A DNA stretch of 64,000 nucleotides from Prorocentrum cordatum (GCA_963575745.1 CAUYUJ010018560.1:412813-476812); one strand, 5' to 3'. Positions 40,781 through 52,620 are shown, numbered from the stretch's first letter. The notes: a model not told the origin generated them from the sequence alone. Numbers and translations: made by a program.

Positions 40781-41500
40781 CTTCCTTTCTTCTGTGTGTT
40801 AATTGGTCAATGCTCCATCGCTCTTGTCCAGTCTTTCGCCCATCCCTGAAAATGTACAGAGGAGGAGCCGAGCGTGCGAGGGGAGTCCGGATCCGCCTAG
40901 CCGAGCACGTCAGGCGCAGGCGCGGCGCCTCGGGTGGGCGAGGGCACGCCGTTTAAGGAAGCCGTAGTAGGCGTGGCCGCGCATGTCCACGGCGGCCGAT
41001 TTAAATCACACGTTTCAGTCGGCATTCTCTCATTCGAGGGGAGAGCAGCAGCAGCAGGAGGGCTCGAAGCAAAGAGGAGGAGGGGCGGGGGGCGGTGGCC
41101 GATGGCGGCGGTGGCAGGCAGTGGCAAGCGCTGGCACGGGCGGGGCGAAGATGCTCGCCCAGGCTCAGGAACGGTCGAGAGGGCGCCGCCAGAGAGCGCC
41201 CAGCGCGCCGCTGAACAGGTCACCGCGGCGCCACGTTACGGGCAAACTGCTACCGCACCACGCGCGGGGATCGAGCGTGAAGTCACTGGGCTTGAACCGG
41301 CCCCCCGGCATTTCAGAACGAACCTCAAAAAGACTGCCAGAGACCGGCTCAAAACGGACTCAGGACTCTTATCAAAGGCGCCTCCAGGGCTCAGAACATG
41401 ACCACCTCCCAGAGCGGGGTAGCCTCCAGGCGATGCACCGCCACCTGAGCGGCGAGCGTTCTGCCCAGACGAGCGCGGGGCGGCGACGAGGCTGGTCAGA
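40781..41500. other. Unique sequence, no gene recognised
   Basis: Short GC-rich open frames with no domain. Confidence 0.4.
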
Positions 41501-41504
41501 GTAA

Positions 41505-42332
41505 GCAAAGCCGCGTTCTATCGTTAGGGATCTCGGCGACGGCCCCGAAGATCTGCTTGGCGCCCTCGATCTGGCTCTCAGCGATCCGCCGCTCGCCGTC
41601 CTCGGCGACGCGGCAAGCGAAGCACTGAAAATCCTCTTCGGCGGCGCCGCAGAAGCACCCGCGGAAATCCTCGCTCGCGAACCCAACTCTCCAATTTCCG
41701 ACCCAGCAAGTGGCGACGACGAGCCCGAACTCAACGGCGGGGCTTGCGATGCGACGGCGGCGCACCCTCCGGGTGGGCTTTCCGACCCAGCACGCGGCAA
41801 CGACGAGCCCGAACGCGACGGAGGAACTTGCGATCTAACGCAGTGGCCCCCGCCAGGGAGACTTTCCCATCCAGCGAGCGGCAGCGACGAGCCCGAGCGC
41901 GACGGCGGGACTTGCGAACTGACGTGCACGGCCCCCGCGCCAGCAAGTGGCGACGACGAGCCCGGCATGCAAGACGAGACTTGCGATCTAGCGCCATGCG
42001 CCGTACTCATCGCGTCGATGTCAGGGGGGGGCGAGCTCACCGTGGAGTCCTGGACGAGAGGGTCTTCGATGCGCCCCGCTCGCTTGGGGGTGGCAACGGC
42101 TGTCAGCGGGATGGTCGGGGCGTGCGTTCGTCGAGAAGGGCTGGGGGGCATCTCGGACATGGCCACGCTGTCGGCATGGCCGTCATCGGACGCAGCGCTG
42201 CAGTCATCATCAGGCTCGGGCACCAGACGAGGAATAAGACGAGGTGGCGCTTCACAGGCCAGCAAAGAATCTCGATATTGCTCCGATGTCTCACTCGTTG
42301 GCAGCGAGGGCGAAGAAGAGCTCGTGACCTGA
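41505..42332 (+). CDS. Open frame with acidic cysteine-containing repeats, function unknown
   Basis: I do not recognise the product, and no ATG opens it; the frame follows a TAA at 41,502-41,504 and ends at 42,332. It reads DLGDGPEDLLGALDLALSDP and then four to five repeats of the form DPASGDDEPERDGGTCDLT, about 28-34 residues apart. It ends in a Ser-rich tail and EGEEEL. The acidic repeat, the Cys in each unit and many C-ending codons make this frame more protein-like than the overlapping minus-strand Ser/Pro frame. It lies tail to tail with the LINE fossil at 42.35-45.66 kb. It could be a piece of a structural or transposon protein, or a minisatellite that happens to stay open. Confidence 0.35.
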   Translation, partial: AKPRSIVRDLGDGPEDLLGALDLALSDPPLAVLGDAASEALKILFGGAAEAPAEILAREPNSPISDPASGDDEPELNGGACDATAAHPPGGLSDPARGNDEPERDGGTCDLTQWPPPGRLSHPASGSDEPERDGGTCELTCTAPAPASGDDEPGMQDETCDLAPCAVLIASMSGGGELTVESWTRGSSMRPARLGVATAVSGMVGACVRREGLGGISDMATLSAWPSSDAALQSSSGSGTRRGIRRGGASQASKESRYCSDVSLVGSEGEEELVT

Positions 42333-42349
42333 CCGCCAAGGCGAAGTCG

Positions 42350-45300
42350 GGTCAGACATATCGGCGCGGGCGCGTTCCATTTCTTATCCAGGAGGGCGCC
42401 AGGCGACGCGGGTCGAAGCGTCCGAACTGCAGCCCGCGCGCCAGACCGCATGTCAGCCAGGGTAACGTGCAGCCACTGACGGAACGAGTGATGTACATTG
42501 TAGCAGACCGCGATCGCTTCTATACGTCGGAAGCGCGGCTGACACAAGCCGGGACGATCAGCCAGACGCGGGAGAAGTTGGTGCACGAGAGCATCAGACA
42601 CTGTTTCGCATAAAAGGCGGCATCTCATGTGGTGACGCTGTCGATCCTGCTGGAGCGCGCACCTGGAAATGCGTCGACGTCGGCCTCCAAGGCATTGAAC
42701 GCGGCAGCTCGCAAGCCACCCAGAGCAGTAAGTTTGGGCGACTGGCATGGCCCAGCTGCGCGGAGAAGAAGAAGAAGCTGACGAGTGGACAACCCATCAA
42801 CTCGATCGGGAAAGGGTTCCCGCTGCGTGAAGCATTGTTCGAAGCGCGCTTGGAATAGTGCACGCGGTGGCCGGGGGCCTATCAGATGCGCGTGGAGGGC
42901 GCGCGCGGCGGCGCGCGGCGGGCGGGGTCGGCGGGTCTCCGCCTGAATCTCCTCGCGACTTGTGCGCGCGCAGCCCTCGACCGCGTCGCGGGCGCGACCT
43001 GGGCCGGGATGGGCTCGAGCAACTTTGCCCAATCCCACGCGCAGCGGCCGAGAGCGCCAGCGCGAGCCAGCTTCAGCAAGCCAGTCAGCCCGCGGCCTGG
43101 CGGAGGACAGAGGAGCGGCAACAAAGACACCCTCTCGCAGAGAACGATCCCGTGCATTTGATATGTGGCGCAGGTGATCGAGCGCAGCAGCGCGCGCTGC
43201 AAATGCAGCGAGAGCAGAACGAGCATGCGCGGCGGCGCAGGCATGCAGCAGCAGCGGGATACGAAGACCACTCCAATCTTTCACCAACGCCCATCCCGAA
43301 GCGCGCAGCATTCCCAAGGGAGCCCCGAACACCTGAGCTAAGACGCCAAGCTCGAGTCGAGTAAGTCGACTAGGGAGAGGAAAACATTGCGCAACATATG
43401 AGACCACCAAGACAGCTCTGGAGGAATACAGAACCCCATTCATGCTGATCGGCGCAGCATCCGCTCCCACAAAGCGAGCGCGTAGTTTCAGCTCCAGGAG
43501 AGTGGCAACCCACTGCACGTCCGGCGTGACGGCGGGGCCCAGCAAGAGGCCCAAGTAGAGCGCGTGGAGGGCCACCTCGAAGGCCGTCCAGGCCGGGACA
43601 TATCTCTCGATCAGACTCGCGGCCCAGCCAGCCATGGTCGGAGAGAAGGCAGCCTTGAGCGGGGCCACGTTTTATACTTGAGTTTGAGGCCCGTCAGGAG
43701 CTCAGCGAAGCGCATCGCGTCATGCAATGTGGCAAGGTGCCCAGCTTGGAAGATGACTGCGCCGACGTCGTCTGCGCGCGCCAGGGCGATTCCAAACCCA
43801 GATGCCCCCAGGCGAGCTCGGGCTCGGAGAGGAAGGGCGCTGCCCCCAGCGCGCGCAGGCCCCTGGACAGCCCGCGGCCCTGCGAGATCCCAGGACGCAG
43901 CTAGTGCACCGGCAGCAGCTGCCCAGCATGGGCCGCCACGACTTCTATAGCTATGTAGGGCCAGCTGAAGAACGAGAGAAGGGGCCCAGGGAGACCCATT
44001 TTGTGCATCAACATCATCAGGCATTATTGCGACGAGCTCGGGAGAGCCTGGCCACGGCCGAATGAGATCAGCAAGGGGCCCCTCCAGAGAGCTGGGGGGC
44101 GAGCGCCGGCGAGCCTGCTGAAACCATCTAGTTCCAACAAACTGTCTTCCAAGTGTCGCCCAACCACAAATCCCCTCTGAGAGGCAGGCGCCATTTCCCC
44201 CGCCACCTTCCCGAGCGCCGAGGACGCGGATCTGGTCGGCAGACCGAGCGCGGCCTCCAAAGGCATCGCCTAGATCATCGGCGCCTTCGGGCAGAGACGC
44301 CTACAGCCCGCGTCGCAGAGTGGACCGCCGTCGAGCACCCAATCCAAAGCATTGCACATGATATCGATGCAACATTCTTAGGCGGGCCATGCCGCGCATG
44401 GATGGCCATCTACGCCGTGGCAGAGTGGTGCGTCCGACGGGCAGCGCGGCGAACAGCAGCTTGAGTGGGCGGAGGAATACCACAGAGCTCTGGAACGTCC
44501 AAGCGGGCTGAGAATTACCGTTCTATCCGGGGGCCAGGGTCCTCGGACCTGGAAAACACGGGGCGCCCGCGGTCGCAGAGAACCTGGAAACGATCCAGCG
44601 GAGCAGAAGCCAACGCAGGGTCAACCCGAACCGCCTGGAGATCCAGTCCGAATAAACGACGCCACAATAGCTGCTGCTCATTCCAGCGAACGCTGGCGAC
44701 GGCAAGCAGAAGGCAGACGACAGGACGAATGACCATCAGAATGATTAGCGGCGGCTTACATGTCTTGTCCAGGAATCGCACGTGGACCCCATCGGTCCAG
44801 GAGTGAAAGGATTCAGCACGTGGAAGAAGAACGCTCTCTCCATCGGGCGCGAGAAGATCTGCAGCAGAAAGATACGTCGATCGTAGACTTCACTACATCC
44901 TGACGCCAGACAGCCCGAGCACAACTCCTCGCCGCCAGCGATGCCGTCTCGTCTCCTGCGGGGCGACGAATAGATAGTCGACCCCGAATTTCACGAGCCG
45001 CTCCCTTGACAATATTTTTGTAGCGCTCCCGGTAGATCACGCCAGCACGCCTTCAAGCCGCAACCTTGCCGTCCAAGACTATCTTTTCGATCCGCTTCTT
45101 GAAGAGCGGGTCCGTGAAGCAGTGCCTCGGGATGGGCTGCTCGCCTCGAGGTTTCCCAACTCGCTGACGAATCATACCGATCATTGCCGCATGGTCGGGG
45201 ATGAATGCGCGGGACAACGCTCAGGTTCACCCGCAGTCGTAGATTCTGCGTGGACTTGGCATAGCATCCATCCTAGCACCGAGCACAAAAAACCTGTCCA

Positions 45301-45660
45301 AACAGCTCATAGAATTCGCATGCGTCGCGCAGTGCGTCGGGGCCTCCGACGCCACTTCCAGGCGGCCATCGAGCAGCAAACGCACGATAGTTACGAGGAT
45401 CAGAAACACGAACAGGTTGCGGCCGATGTAAGCTGAGCGCATCACCAGGGCCGAAATTCAAGTCGCGCTGCACGATCGCCATGCAGCACAGCGGGTCCGC
45501 CGCAGCGCGAACGCGAGTCATATCGATCTGCTCACCGGCCGTGCCCACCTTCTCCCGCGTCAGCCCGTGATTGCGGATGTTGACACGAGTCAGCTCGCAC
45601 CCCTGCTTGTAGACATCAACCTGAGAGTCAGCCCAGGGGGAGGGGGGAAGAAACAACAAA
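42350..45660 (-). pseudogene. Broken LINE retrotransposon (endonuclease, reverse transcriptase, zinc knuckle)
   Basis: All parts of a LINE ORF2 are recognisable in order but in several frames. The endonuclease starts NIRNHGLTREKVGTAGEQID and continues to IVQRDLNFG (45,480-45,450), where GD of the GDLN motif has become RD. The reverse transcriptase has SQRGFVVGRHLEDSLLELD and LLISFGRGQALPSSSQ near 44,190-44,026. A motif-B-like SPWAPSLVLQLALHS lies near 43,990, and motif C reads RADDVGA with Asp codons at 43,770-43,772 and 43,767-43,769. The thumb region (VALHALYLGLLLGPAVT and following) lies near 43,590-43,250. The C-terminal knuckle remnant DRQRHHMRCRLLCETVSDAL lies near 42,650-42,590. Multiple frameshifts and the altered endonuclease motif show it is dead. 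It is a different, better-conserved relative of the 25-28 kb fossil. Confidence 0.85.
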
Positions 45661-45754
45661 ACAACGATACATAAACACATTATGATCTGAGCTAGGCTTA
45701 TATGTTTTCAACATCCGCCTGCGCCACTTATCTCATGTCCGTTGTCGCTCGCTC

Positions 45755-45980
45755 TGGTTGTGGCGAAACTCTGCTTGCAGTGTCATTCTCCACATCGCAT
45801 GTTCAGCAATCCAAGACGGCCTGCAAGTCGCGTGCCAGTCGGTGGAAGACACAATCGAAGCCAGCTGCCCAGGACACCTTCCAATGCATCCGTTGCGAAG
45901 AGATTCGCGAAATTTCTCACTTCAACAATCGCCAGCTGCACCGACCCACTCGGATTTGTCAGTCGCGTGCCGAGTGAGGC
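45755..45980 (+). pseudogene. Fragment of a CxxC ... F..Q ... C zinc-binding repeat
   Basis: Two decayed repeats are visible in adjacent frames. The first is KLCLQCHSPHRMFSNPRRP and the second is TFQCIRCEEIREISHFNNRQ, then RPTRICQSRAE. The pattern C-x2-C, Phe, Gln-Leu, C-x2-(C) resembles small zinc-binding domains of the Stc1 type. The last Cys is replaced by Arg and the frame breaks between repeats. The assignment is tentative. Confidence 0.35.
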
Positions 45981-45984
45981 CGCC

Positions 45985-46250
45985 GCTACCGTCGTCGTCG
46001 TCGGCGTTGTTTCCCGCATCAATCCTGCACTGGTCGTCCAAGATCACCGGGAGGGGCATTCGGCACCGTCGGCGACGCCGCGGGGGGTGGCGGCAAAGAG
46101 GATGAGGACCGAAGAGAAGGATCGAGGAGTTGAGGTTTGAGGGAGCGAAGAATGATCTTCTGCAGGTTCCCGAGACGGTGCTTGCTCCAAGTTTCTCCGC
46201 TTCGGTGTTCAGAACTTGAGTGGGTCGGCCGGGATTTCGTCACGTACTCG
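45985..46250. other. Unique sequence, nothing recognised
   Basis: Short open frames only. Confidence 0.4.
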
Positions 46251-46254
46251 CCCC

Positions 46255-46560
46255 TGCTGCATCGCGGGCGCTGTGGGTCCACACCATATAGCTCACGCCG
46301 GCTTGTTCCCCTCACACTTCCGCAACGCCGTTCCCAACATGTTGTTCGTACCACCTGTCCTGCACCGAATAACTTACATCCTGTAGATACCACCACATCG
46401 TCCGCATTCCATAATTTACACAACGTAGTTTCGCCCACATAATTTACACCGAAAAGCTTCCAACACGTAGCTCACACCACACTGCTGCCACAACATAGAT
46501 CACATCACATAGGCTTACCAGCATAACTTTCACCGCCAGGGTTCTACACCTCACTGTTCG
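46255..46560. repeat. Degenerate short tandem repeat (TAGCTCACACCACA type)
   Basis: Loose units of about 20-24 bases with TARYTTACACC cores. It is related to 24,420-24,670, including the GGGTCTGCGATGGC phrase that follows. Confidence 0.65.
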
Positions 46561-47219
46561 GGGTCTGCGATGGCTCGAACTTTGGTTGGTTGGATGCTGG
46601 TGGGAGCCGCTGGGAGCCCCCAGGCTTTTGCAATCCTCTGAGGTTTTGGTTCGACGTCGGCCTGCAAGAGCCGCTGGCTGCAAACCCGAGGCCTCAAAAA
46701 CACATCCCAGGGTAAAAAAACGACCCCCCCAAACAACTGTTCCTCTACAGTGGTCGATTTGCGTTGTGTCGACGCGGCGGCGACCCTGGCGCGTGCATTC
46801 GGAACGAACACGGCCAGTTGTCAGGACTCGGCCGGCATTGAACGGGAATGCGCGATCGTTTACGGCTGAACGATCCAAGTGGTGTCAAACATCGACGCGC
46901 AGGCCGTCACGACACCAGCCAGCGCAGGATCGCGCGAAAAAGGCCCGCGATGTTGGTCCGACGTTCTTTCGGAGCCTCCAGGTGGCGTTTTCGCTCCACG
47001 TGATCGGGCCCGCCTCGAAATTCGAATCAAAGCGCACTCCAAGAAAAGTTCGGGTGGCGCGCGGTCTGTTAAGCGAGGGCTAGAGCAAACTGGAACAGGC
47101 GAGAGGCCTGGACGGGAAACGGCCAAAGTTTAAAAGCTAAAGAGGATGGCGCCAGGTGCCAACAGATGCAAGGTTTCAGGGACCAAGGTGCATAGCGCGA
47201 AGCGCCAATGCAGACTTGA

Positions 47220-47220
<1 letters not shown>
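46561..47220. other. Unique sequence, no gene recognised
   Basis: Overlapping open frames on both strands, none with a domain. Confidence 0.4.
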
Positions 47221-47221
<1 letters not shown>

Positions 47222-47287
<66 letters not shown>

Positions 47288-47336
47288 TTATATATGTATA
47301 AACATATATATATATATATATATATATACGTACACC
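47222..47336. repeat. TA dinucleotide tract
   Basis: About 115 bases of TA/TATATT repeat that borders the next element. Confidence 0.95.
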
Positions 47337-48590
47337 TAATATATGAAAGAGCGTGTTCTACCGCTGCTGGCGGAAAACCGGGGGGGGTCACTACCGGTTC
47401 GAACCCCTCCCCCCCCCCTCCCCCCCAGCTCATCATGAAAAGGGGGGGGGTCACTACCGGTTCGAACCCCCCCCCCCCCCTCGGGGGGGGTCACTACCGG
47501 TTCGAACCCCCCCCCCCTCGAAAACCGAGTGGGGGTGCGGACAGTGGTGGGGACGGTGTTGGTGGGGACAGTGGTGAGGGGACAGCGGGACAGTGGTGGG
47601 GACAGTGGGGGGACAGTGGGACAGTGGTGGGGACGGTAGTGGTGGGGACAGTGGTGGTGGGGACAGTGGTGAGGGGATGGTGGGACGGGACAGTGGTGGG
47701 GACAGTGGGGACAGTGGGACAGTGGGACAGCGGTGGGGACGGTAGTGGTGGGGACAGTGGTGGGGACAATGGTGGGAACAGGGGGGGACAGTGGACAGTG
47801 GTGGTGACGGTGGTGGTGGGGACAGTGGTGTGGGGACAATGGGAACGAGGTGGAAACAGTGGGACAGTGGAGGGTACAATGGTGGTGGGGACAGTGGTGA
47901 AAGCGGTGGCGAGGACGGCGGTGGGACAATGGGACAGAGGTACAGTGGGGACAGTGGTGGGGACAGTGGGGACAGTGGTGGGAACAGTGGGACAGCTCAG
48001 TGGGACAGCGGAGGAGTCAGTGGGACAGTGGGGACAGTGGGGATAGTCGGGCAGTGGTTGGGGCCGTGGAGACAGTGGGGAGAGTGGAACCGTGGTGGGA
48101 ACAGTTCTGGGGACAGCGGGGACAGTGCGACAGTGGTGGGGCCACTGGTGGGGACAGTAGGGGCGGTGGTGGAACCAGTGGGGACAGCGGTGGTGAGGAC
48201 AGTGGTGCTGGGAACACCAGTGGGGGATGTGATGCGGACGGTGGTGGGGACCGGGAGTCGTTTGCTGGCGGTGAGGGGGGGGGGGGGGGGTTCGAACCGG
48301 TAGTGACCCCCCCCGGTTTTCCGGATCCAGAGGGGGAGGGGGGGGGGGGAGGGGTTCGAACCGGTAGTGACCCCCCCCGGTTTTCGAGCGGGAGGGGGGG
48401 GGGGGTGTGGGGGGTTAGGGGAGGGGGGGGGTTTTGCCGGGGGAGAGGGGGGGGGGGGGGGAGGGGTTCCGGCAGGGGGGGGGGGATTTTCGGAGGGGGG
48501 GGGGGAGGAGACCCCCGGGTTCCGGAGGAAAAGGTTGGCAATTTTCCACAGTAAAGCGGCGGTGGATCACGCTCTCTCTAATATATGTAT
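47337..48590. mobile_element. Terminal-inverted-repeat element with a GTGGGGACA minisatellite core
   Basis: The left end (TAATATATGAAAGAGCGTG, then a TCTACCGCTGCT stretch) and the right end (48,553-48,590) are reverse complements with a few mismatches. Inside, a module GAAAACCGGGGGGGG followed by TCACTACCGGTTCGAACCCC occurs two to three times on the left (47,373-47,515) and twice, inverted, on the right (48,287-48,390). The core (47,530-48,260) is a GTGGGGACAGTGG minisatellite. No transposase is encoded. Confidence 0.75.
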
Positions 48591-48760
48591 ATACAACATT
48601 ATATGTATTCATATGTATGCATGTATGTACGTACGTACGTATGTATGTATGTATGTATGCATGTACGTATATGTATGTATGTAGACAGGTAGGTAGGTAG
48701 GTAGGTAGGTAGGCATGCATGCATGTATGTATGTATGTATGTATGTATGCTTATTGGTTG
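48591..48760. repeat. GTAT/GTAG tetranucleotide tract
   Basis: GTATGTAT and GTAGGTAG repeats bordering the right end of the previous element. Confidence 0.93.
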
Positions 48761-49902
48761 CAAGGTCTTGGAAACCACCGCTGGGTGCTTCCGCCTGCGC
48801 GACCACCCGCCCACATTGTAAAGCTCTTGATGGTCGCCTACTCACTCGTATCCCAAACTACGGGGTTTAGATGCAAAGGTCAACTTCAAAATGCAGAGCC
48901 CAAACGCCCAGAGTGGATGCTAGAGGTTCCAGCATGGAGGTCGGAGCTTGCGTGCCAGAGTTCACTGGAGCCGCAGGTGCCATCCTCCGCAGCCTCCTGG
49001 AGCTTCTCGGCGCTCTGGAGGAGAAGCCGCATCAGAAACACAGGAGCAAGGAGCAAGGAGGACAGAGGACTCCAGTGGGATGCACAGCGACATACTAATA
49101 CTATGTGTCCTCCTTGGAGGCGCGCGTCCGACCCGAACATGTTGAATATCCATCTTGTACTTAGTATACCGTTTCCCGAGCGGTGTGGCCAGAAAGTGCC
49201 CGCCAATACGCATATACTAGAAGATTTCTCGGTGCGCGCGTCGCCCCTGGGGGGGGCGACGCTCACATAGCATTGGTATGTTGGGGTGACGCCGATCCAG
49301 AATGGAGGCCGAGACATGCGCATCGTATTCTGGAACCTTTCGGACTCCCCCAGAAGCTCCCTCGGTGCCTGCGCCCACTCGGCCGCGGAGCGGGCTGCCG
49401 AACTCTGGCTCGATTCCGACAGGGTGGTGCAAGGTGGGGCCGCTCGGGAGCCGGGTGGGCTCCGACGCCGAACGGGCTCAGACGGGAACCCTGGGGCGCC
49501 TCGGCTGCCTACCCTCACGTCCGCCGCTCTGACCTTCCAGTCTGCCGCCCCGAAAGTCTCCACCGCCTCCCTGGGGGCAACTCTTTCGCCCCAGCTCCGA
49601 CGACGGCCCGAAGACGGCCCCCGGAGAGCCGAAAGCGAGGAAAACCGCCCGGATTGACATCGCCATATCGCCAGAGATCTGGGACACCAGCCGGGGGTCG
49701 GACGGGCATGGGCCACTCCGCTGCCAGTGCCACGCCCGACCCCGCCCCTGCCCAGTGCAGTCCTCGGCGCCGGCGCCGCCACCCTCATGGCCATCCTGCG
49801 GCGGCGCGGCGGTTGCCATGCCCCCGCCGAGCAGACGCCCCTGCGGGGCCCGGCGCTGCTTGGGGTGCGGTCGCAGCGGCCTTCGGTCACCACAACGACG
49901 AC

Positions 49903-49933
<31 letters not shown>

Positions 49934-50260
49934 CAGGAGATGAGAGCGTCGGCGGCGCGGGCGACAACGTCAGGCCCAGCGGTGGGCGATGAAGGATACC
50001 CATCGGTCGGGAGAAGTAGCCAAAAATATGAAGTAGGAAGACGTTGGAAGCAAATTGGGTTTCCGCTGGCCCCATGAAGAGGAGGAAACAAGGACAACTG
50101 ATCGACGCTCGAAAAAAGAAGGCGAACAAAGCAGATTGGAGCCTGGGATTACAAAACGACCTACTGTCAACGACCGTTGGGCCGTGGCATATGATGCGTC
50201 TGGCCATAGGCCCCTTGGCCCCTCCTCGAAATCAGACGCGCTAGTCTTTTATTCCGCCCG
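48761..50260. other. Gene-free stretch of mixed unique sequence
   Basis: Open frames occur on both strands, the longest on minus (48,886-50,097). The longest frame crosses a short ACG/ACGA tract at 49,895-49,935 and shows no domain. I call no gene. Confidence 0.4.
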
Positions 50261-50266
50261 ACCCCC

Positions 50267-50580
50267 TCAATTTGTTAGGACTTTCCTGCCGTCTGGGCTC
50301 CACGCCACGCCGCCGACCTTGCCCCCGTGCGGCAGCGCGGCGCTTCTCGCCATGGGCACCCGTGAGGATCTCCCTGCCGACCGGGCTCCACGCCACCGAC
50401 CCGACCGAATTCCGGTGCGGCAGCGCGGCCTCCCGCATCCTCTCGGCTGCGTCGAACACGCCGCATCTCGTCGACGCGGCCCGTGAGGACCTCGCTGCCG
50501 CCCGAGCCCCACGCCACCAGAACGACCCCGCGCCGGTGTGACAGCGCGGCCTCCTCCGTGCTCGTGGCGGGGGCTGAGGG
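50267..50580 (-). pseudogene. Remnant of a WD40 repeat protein
   Basis: Three decayed repeats are visible in shifting frames: LVAWGSGGSEVLTG, SVAWSPVGREILTG and GVAWSPDGRKVLTN. Their GREVLTG-type ends lie near 50,486, 50,362 and 50,276. One spacing is 124 bases, close to the 126 expected for a 42-residue WD40 unit; the other is shortened to about 86. Frameshifts between all units make it a fossil of a WD40 repeat protein. Confidence 0.55.
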
Positions 50581-50584
50581 GGGA

Positions 50585-51165
50585 GTGGAGCAAAAAAAAA
50601 CAACGCGCGTGTGATTCTTCTGCGGGGGGGTTGTTAGATTCGCGCTTCGCGCCTCGCGGCCTCGTGCCCCGCGCTGCGCGGCGCGCGCGATTCCTCCTCG
50701 CGCCCTGGCGCTGCCGCCGCGGAGGCAGGCGCCGGGGGCACTCGCTGGCGACCGATAGCTCGCCCCTCGGCGTCGGGTGGGTGCGGCAGGTGGCGAGCCT
50801 GCTGTGCCACTGGGAAGGGGGGGCGCGTGCCATGCCGGGCCTGCCTGCGCGCAGCCTCGGCCACTCGCCTCCCACCCCCCCCCTCGCGCAAGCTGCACAC
50901 GTGCAGTCTGGTGGTCGACCCAGATCACCTCTGGAGCCTGGCGCTGTGCTGGCCGCGCGTCGCTCTGCGAGGGCGCGAAGACGGCTCTGAGCCCTCATGA
51001 CCGTCATCGTCATCCTCATCTTCCCTATGCTCATCCGCATGTCCTCTTTGCATTGCTCTTCTCTCCTCCTCACCCTCCTCCTCACTCCTCCTCCGTAAGA
51101 GATGGCTAGTGAGGTGAAGTGATGATGATGCGGCGGAGGAGTGAGTGAGGATGATGCAGATTACG
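50585..51165. other. GC-rich unique sequence
   Basis: No gene is recognised. A GCG-rich stretch of alternating Arg/Ala codons lies at 50,640-50,720. Confidence 0.4.
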
Positions 51166-51169
51166 AGGC

Positions 51170-51351
51170 GGCGGGATGATGATGATGATGATGATGAGGA
51201 TGATGAGGATGAGGGGGAGGAGGAGGAGGAGGAGGAGGAGGAGGAAGAGGAAGAGGAAGAGGAAGATGAAGATGAAGATGAAGATGAAGATGAAGATGAA
51301 GATGAAGATGAAGATGGAGATGGAGATGGAGATGAAGATGAAGATGATGAA

Positions 51352-51385
<34 letters not shown>

Positions 51386-51402
51386 GTGGTGATGATGACG
51401 AT
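51170..51402. repeat. GAT, GAG and GATGAA repeat tract
   Basis: GATGAT blocks at both ends with GAGGAA and GATGAA hexamers between; reads as Asp/Glu runs. Confidence 0.94.
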
Positions 51403-52190
51403 GACTGCTTCACACAATCGGGACTCTTAGGGAGGGAGGCTTCAGGTATGGTCAGTCGAGCCCTCTCCCCGCTTCGAGAGCTGTTGTGTTGCCGCCGACT
51501 CACTACGCACTCGGTGCCGCGGCCGAAAAGGAGCGGGGCCACGCACGGGTGCGATCTGCAGGGCGCGCCGCCACATACCCTGACCGCCGAAGAGACCTCA
51601 AACAGCCGGAGGACCAGCGGGGGGGGCGAGAGAGGGCGAAGACGGCGGGGCAGCCCACGCGGGGCACGGGATAACAGCCAGCTGTTTAGGGAGCCAGACC
51701 TTTCAATCTACTGCACTCAACCCTCACTCACCTGGGTCCTCGCGCCTCTCATTCTGAACGCGTGGGATGATGATAAGGGGGTGGATGGTGATGCGGAGAA
51801 TCATGATGCTAATGATGATGAGGAGAAGTGTAGTGTAGCGCTGATTCCCTTACGGGTAGGCATAATCCTTTACGTGCCGGTTGGGGCATTTCGACTCTCC
51901 CACCCATTTAAGCTGGTGCTGGTGAAGATTGGGAAGCCTCATATTACTTGCAGTGGTACAACGTCCCTTCCGATTGCACCTGAAATGGTTGTTAGTATGC
52001 GTCCGCCGCATGTCTTGGCAACCACCTGCCAAATCAGACTTGGGAAATCCTGGTGACTATGTGAGTGGGTGTAGCTACTCCAGCCTTCTGTAATATGCGG
52101 GTGAGGGTGATGACAGTGTACAAGATGTTGTGCGCAACCTGCCAAACATGTTCCGGCGATTCCTGGATGCATAATTCCACGATGTGGGAT
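51403..52190. other. Unique sequence, no gene recognised
   Basis: One plus-strand frame runs from the GAT tract to 52,056 but shows no domain and no independent start. Confidence 0.35.
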
Positions 52191-52620
52191 GTACATATGT
52201 ATATGTATGTGTATATATATACAAATATGTATGTGGATGTGTATGTGTAGGTGTATCTGCATATGTATAGGTATGTATAGCTGTACGTGCATATGTATAT
52301 GTAAATGTGCATACGTATCGTTGTGTGCATATGTATATGTATATGTCGATGAATCTGTGCATGTACATATATGCATGTGTAAATGTCTATGATGTGTACA
52401 TGCATATTTGTATGTGTACATGTGTATGTGCACATGTGTGTATACGTGTATGTAAGTATGTGGATATGTAAATGTATAGGTACGTGCAGGTATACATGTA
52501 CATGTATATGTATATGTATTTGTGTATGTAAATATGTATGTATATGTGTGTACACCTACACATCTATACATACATACCTGCCTTATATATGCATACATAC
52601 ATGCATACATATATGTATAC
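52191..52620. repeat. GTATAT-rich tract
   Basis: Irregular ATGTATATGTAT repeats that border the satellite-bearing element. Confidence 0.92.

Noticed and set aside
41372-42748. Minus-strand 458-codon frame as one gene
   Set aside because: Its first 110 codons are the C-terminal remnant of the LINE fossil. The Ser/Pro-rich rest is opposite a more protein-like plus-strand frame.
48886-50097. 403-codon minus-strand frame
   Set aside because: No domain is visible, it crosses an ACG tract, and a similar-length frame exists on the plus strand.
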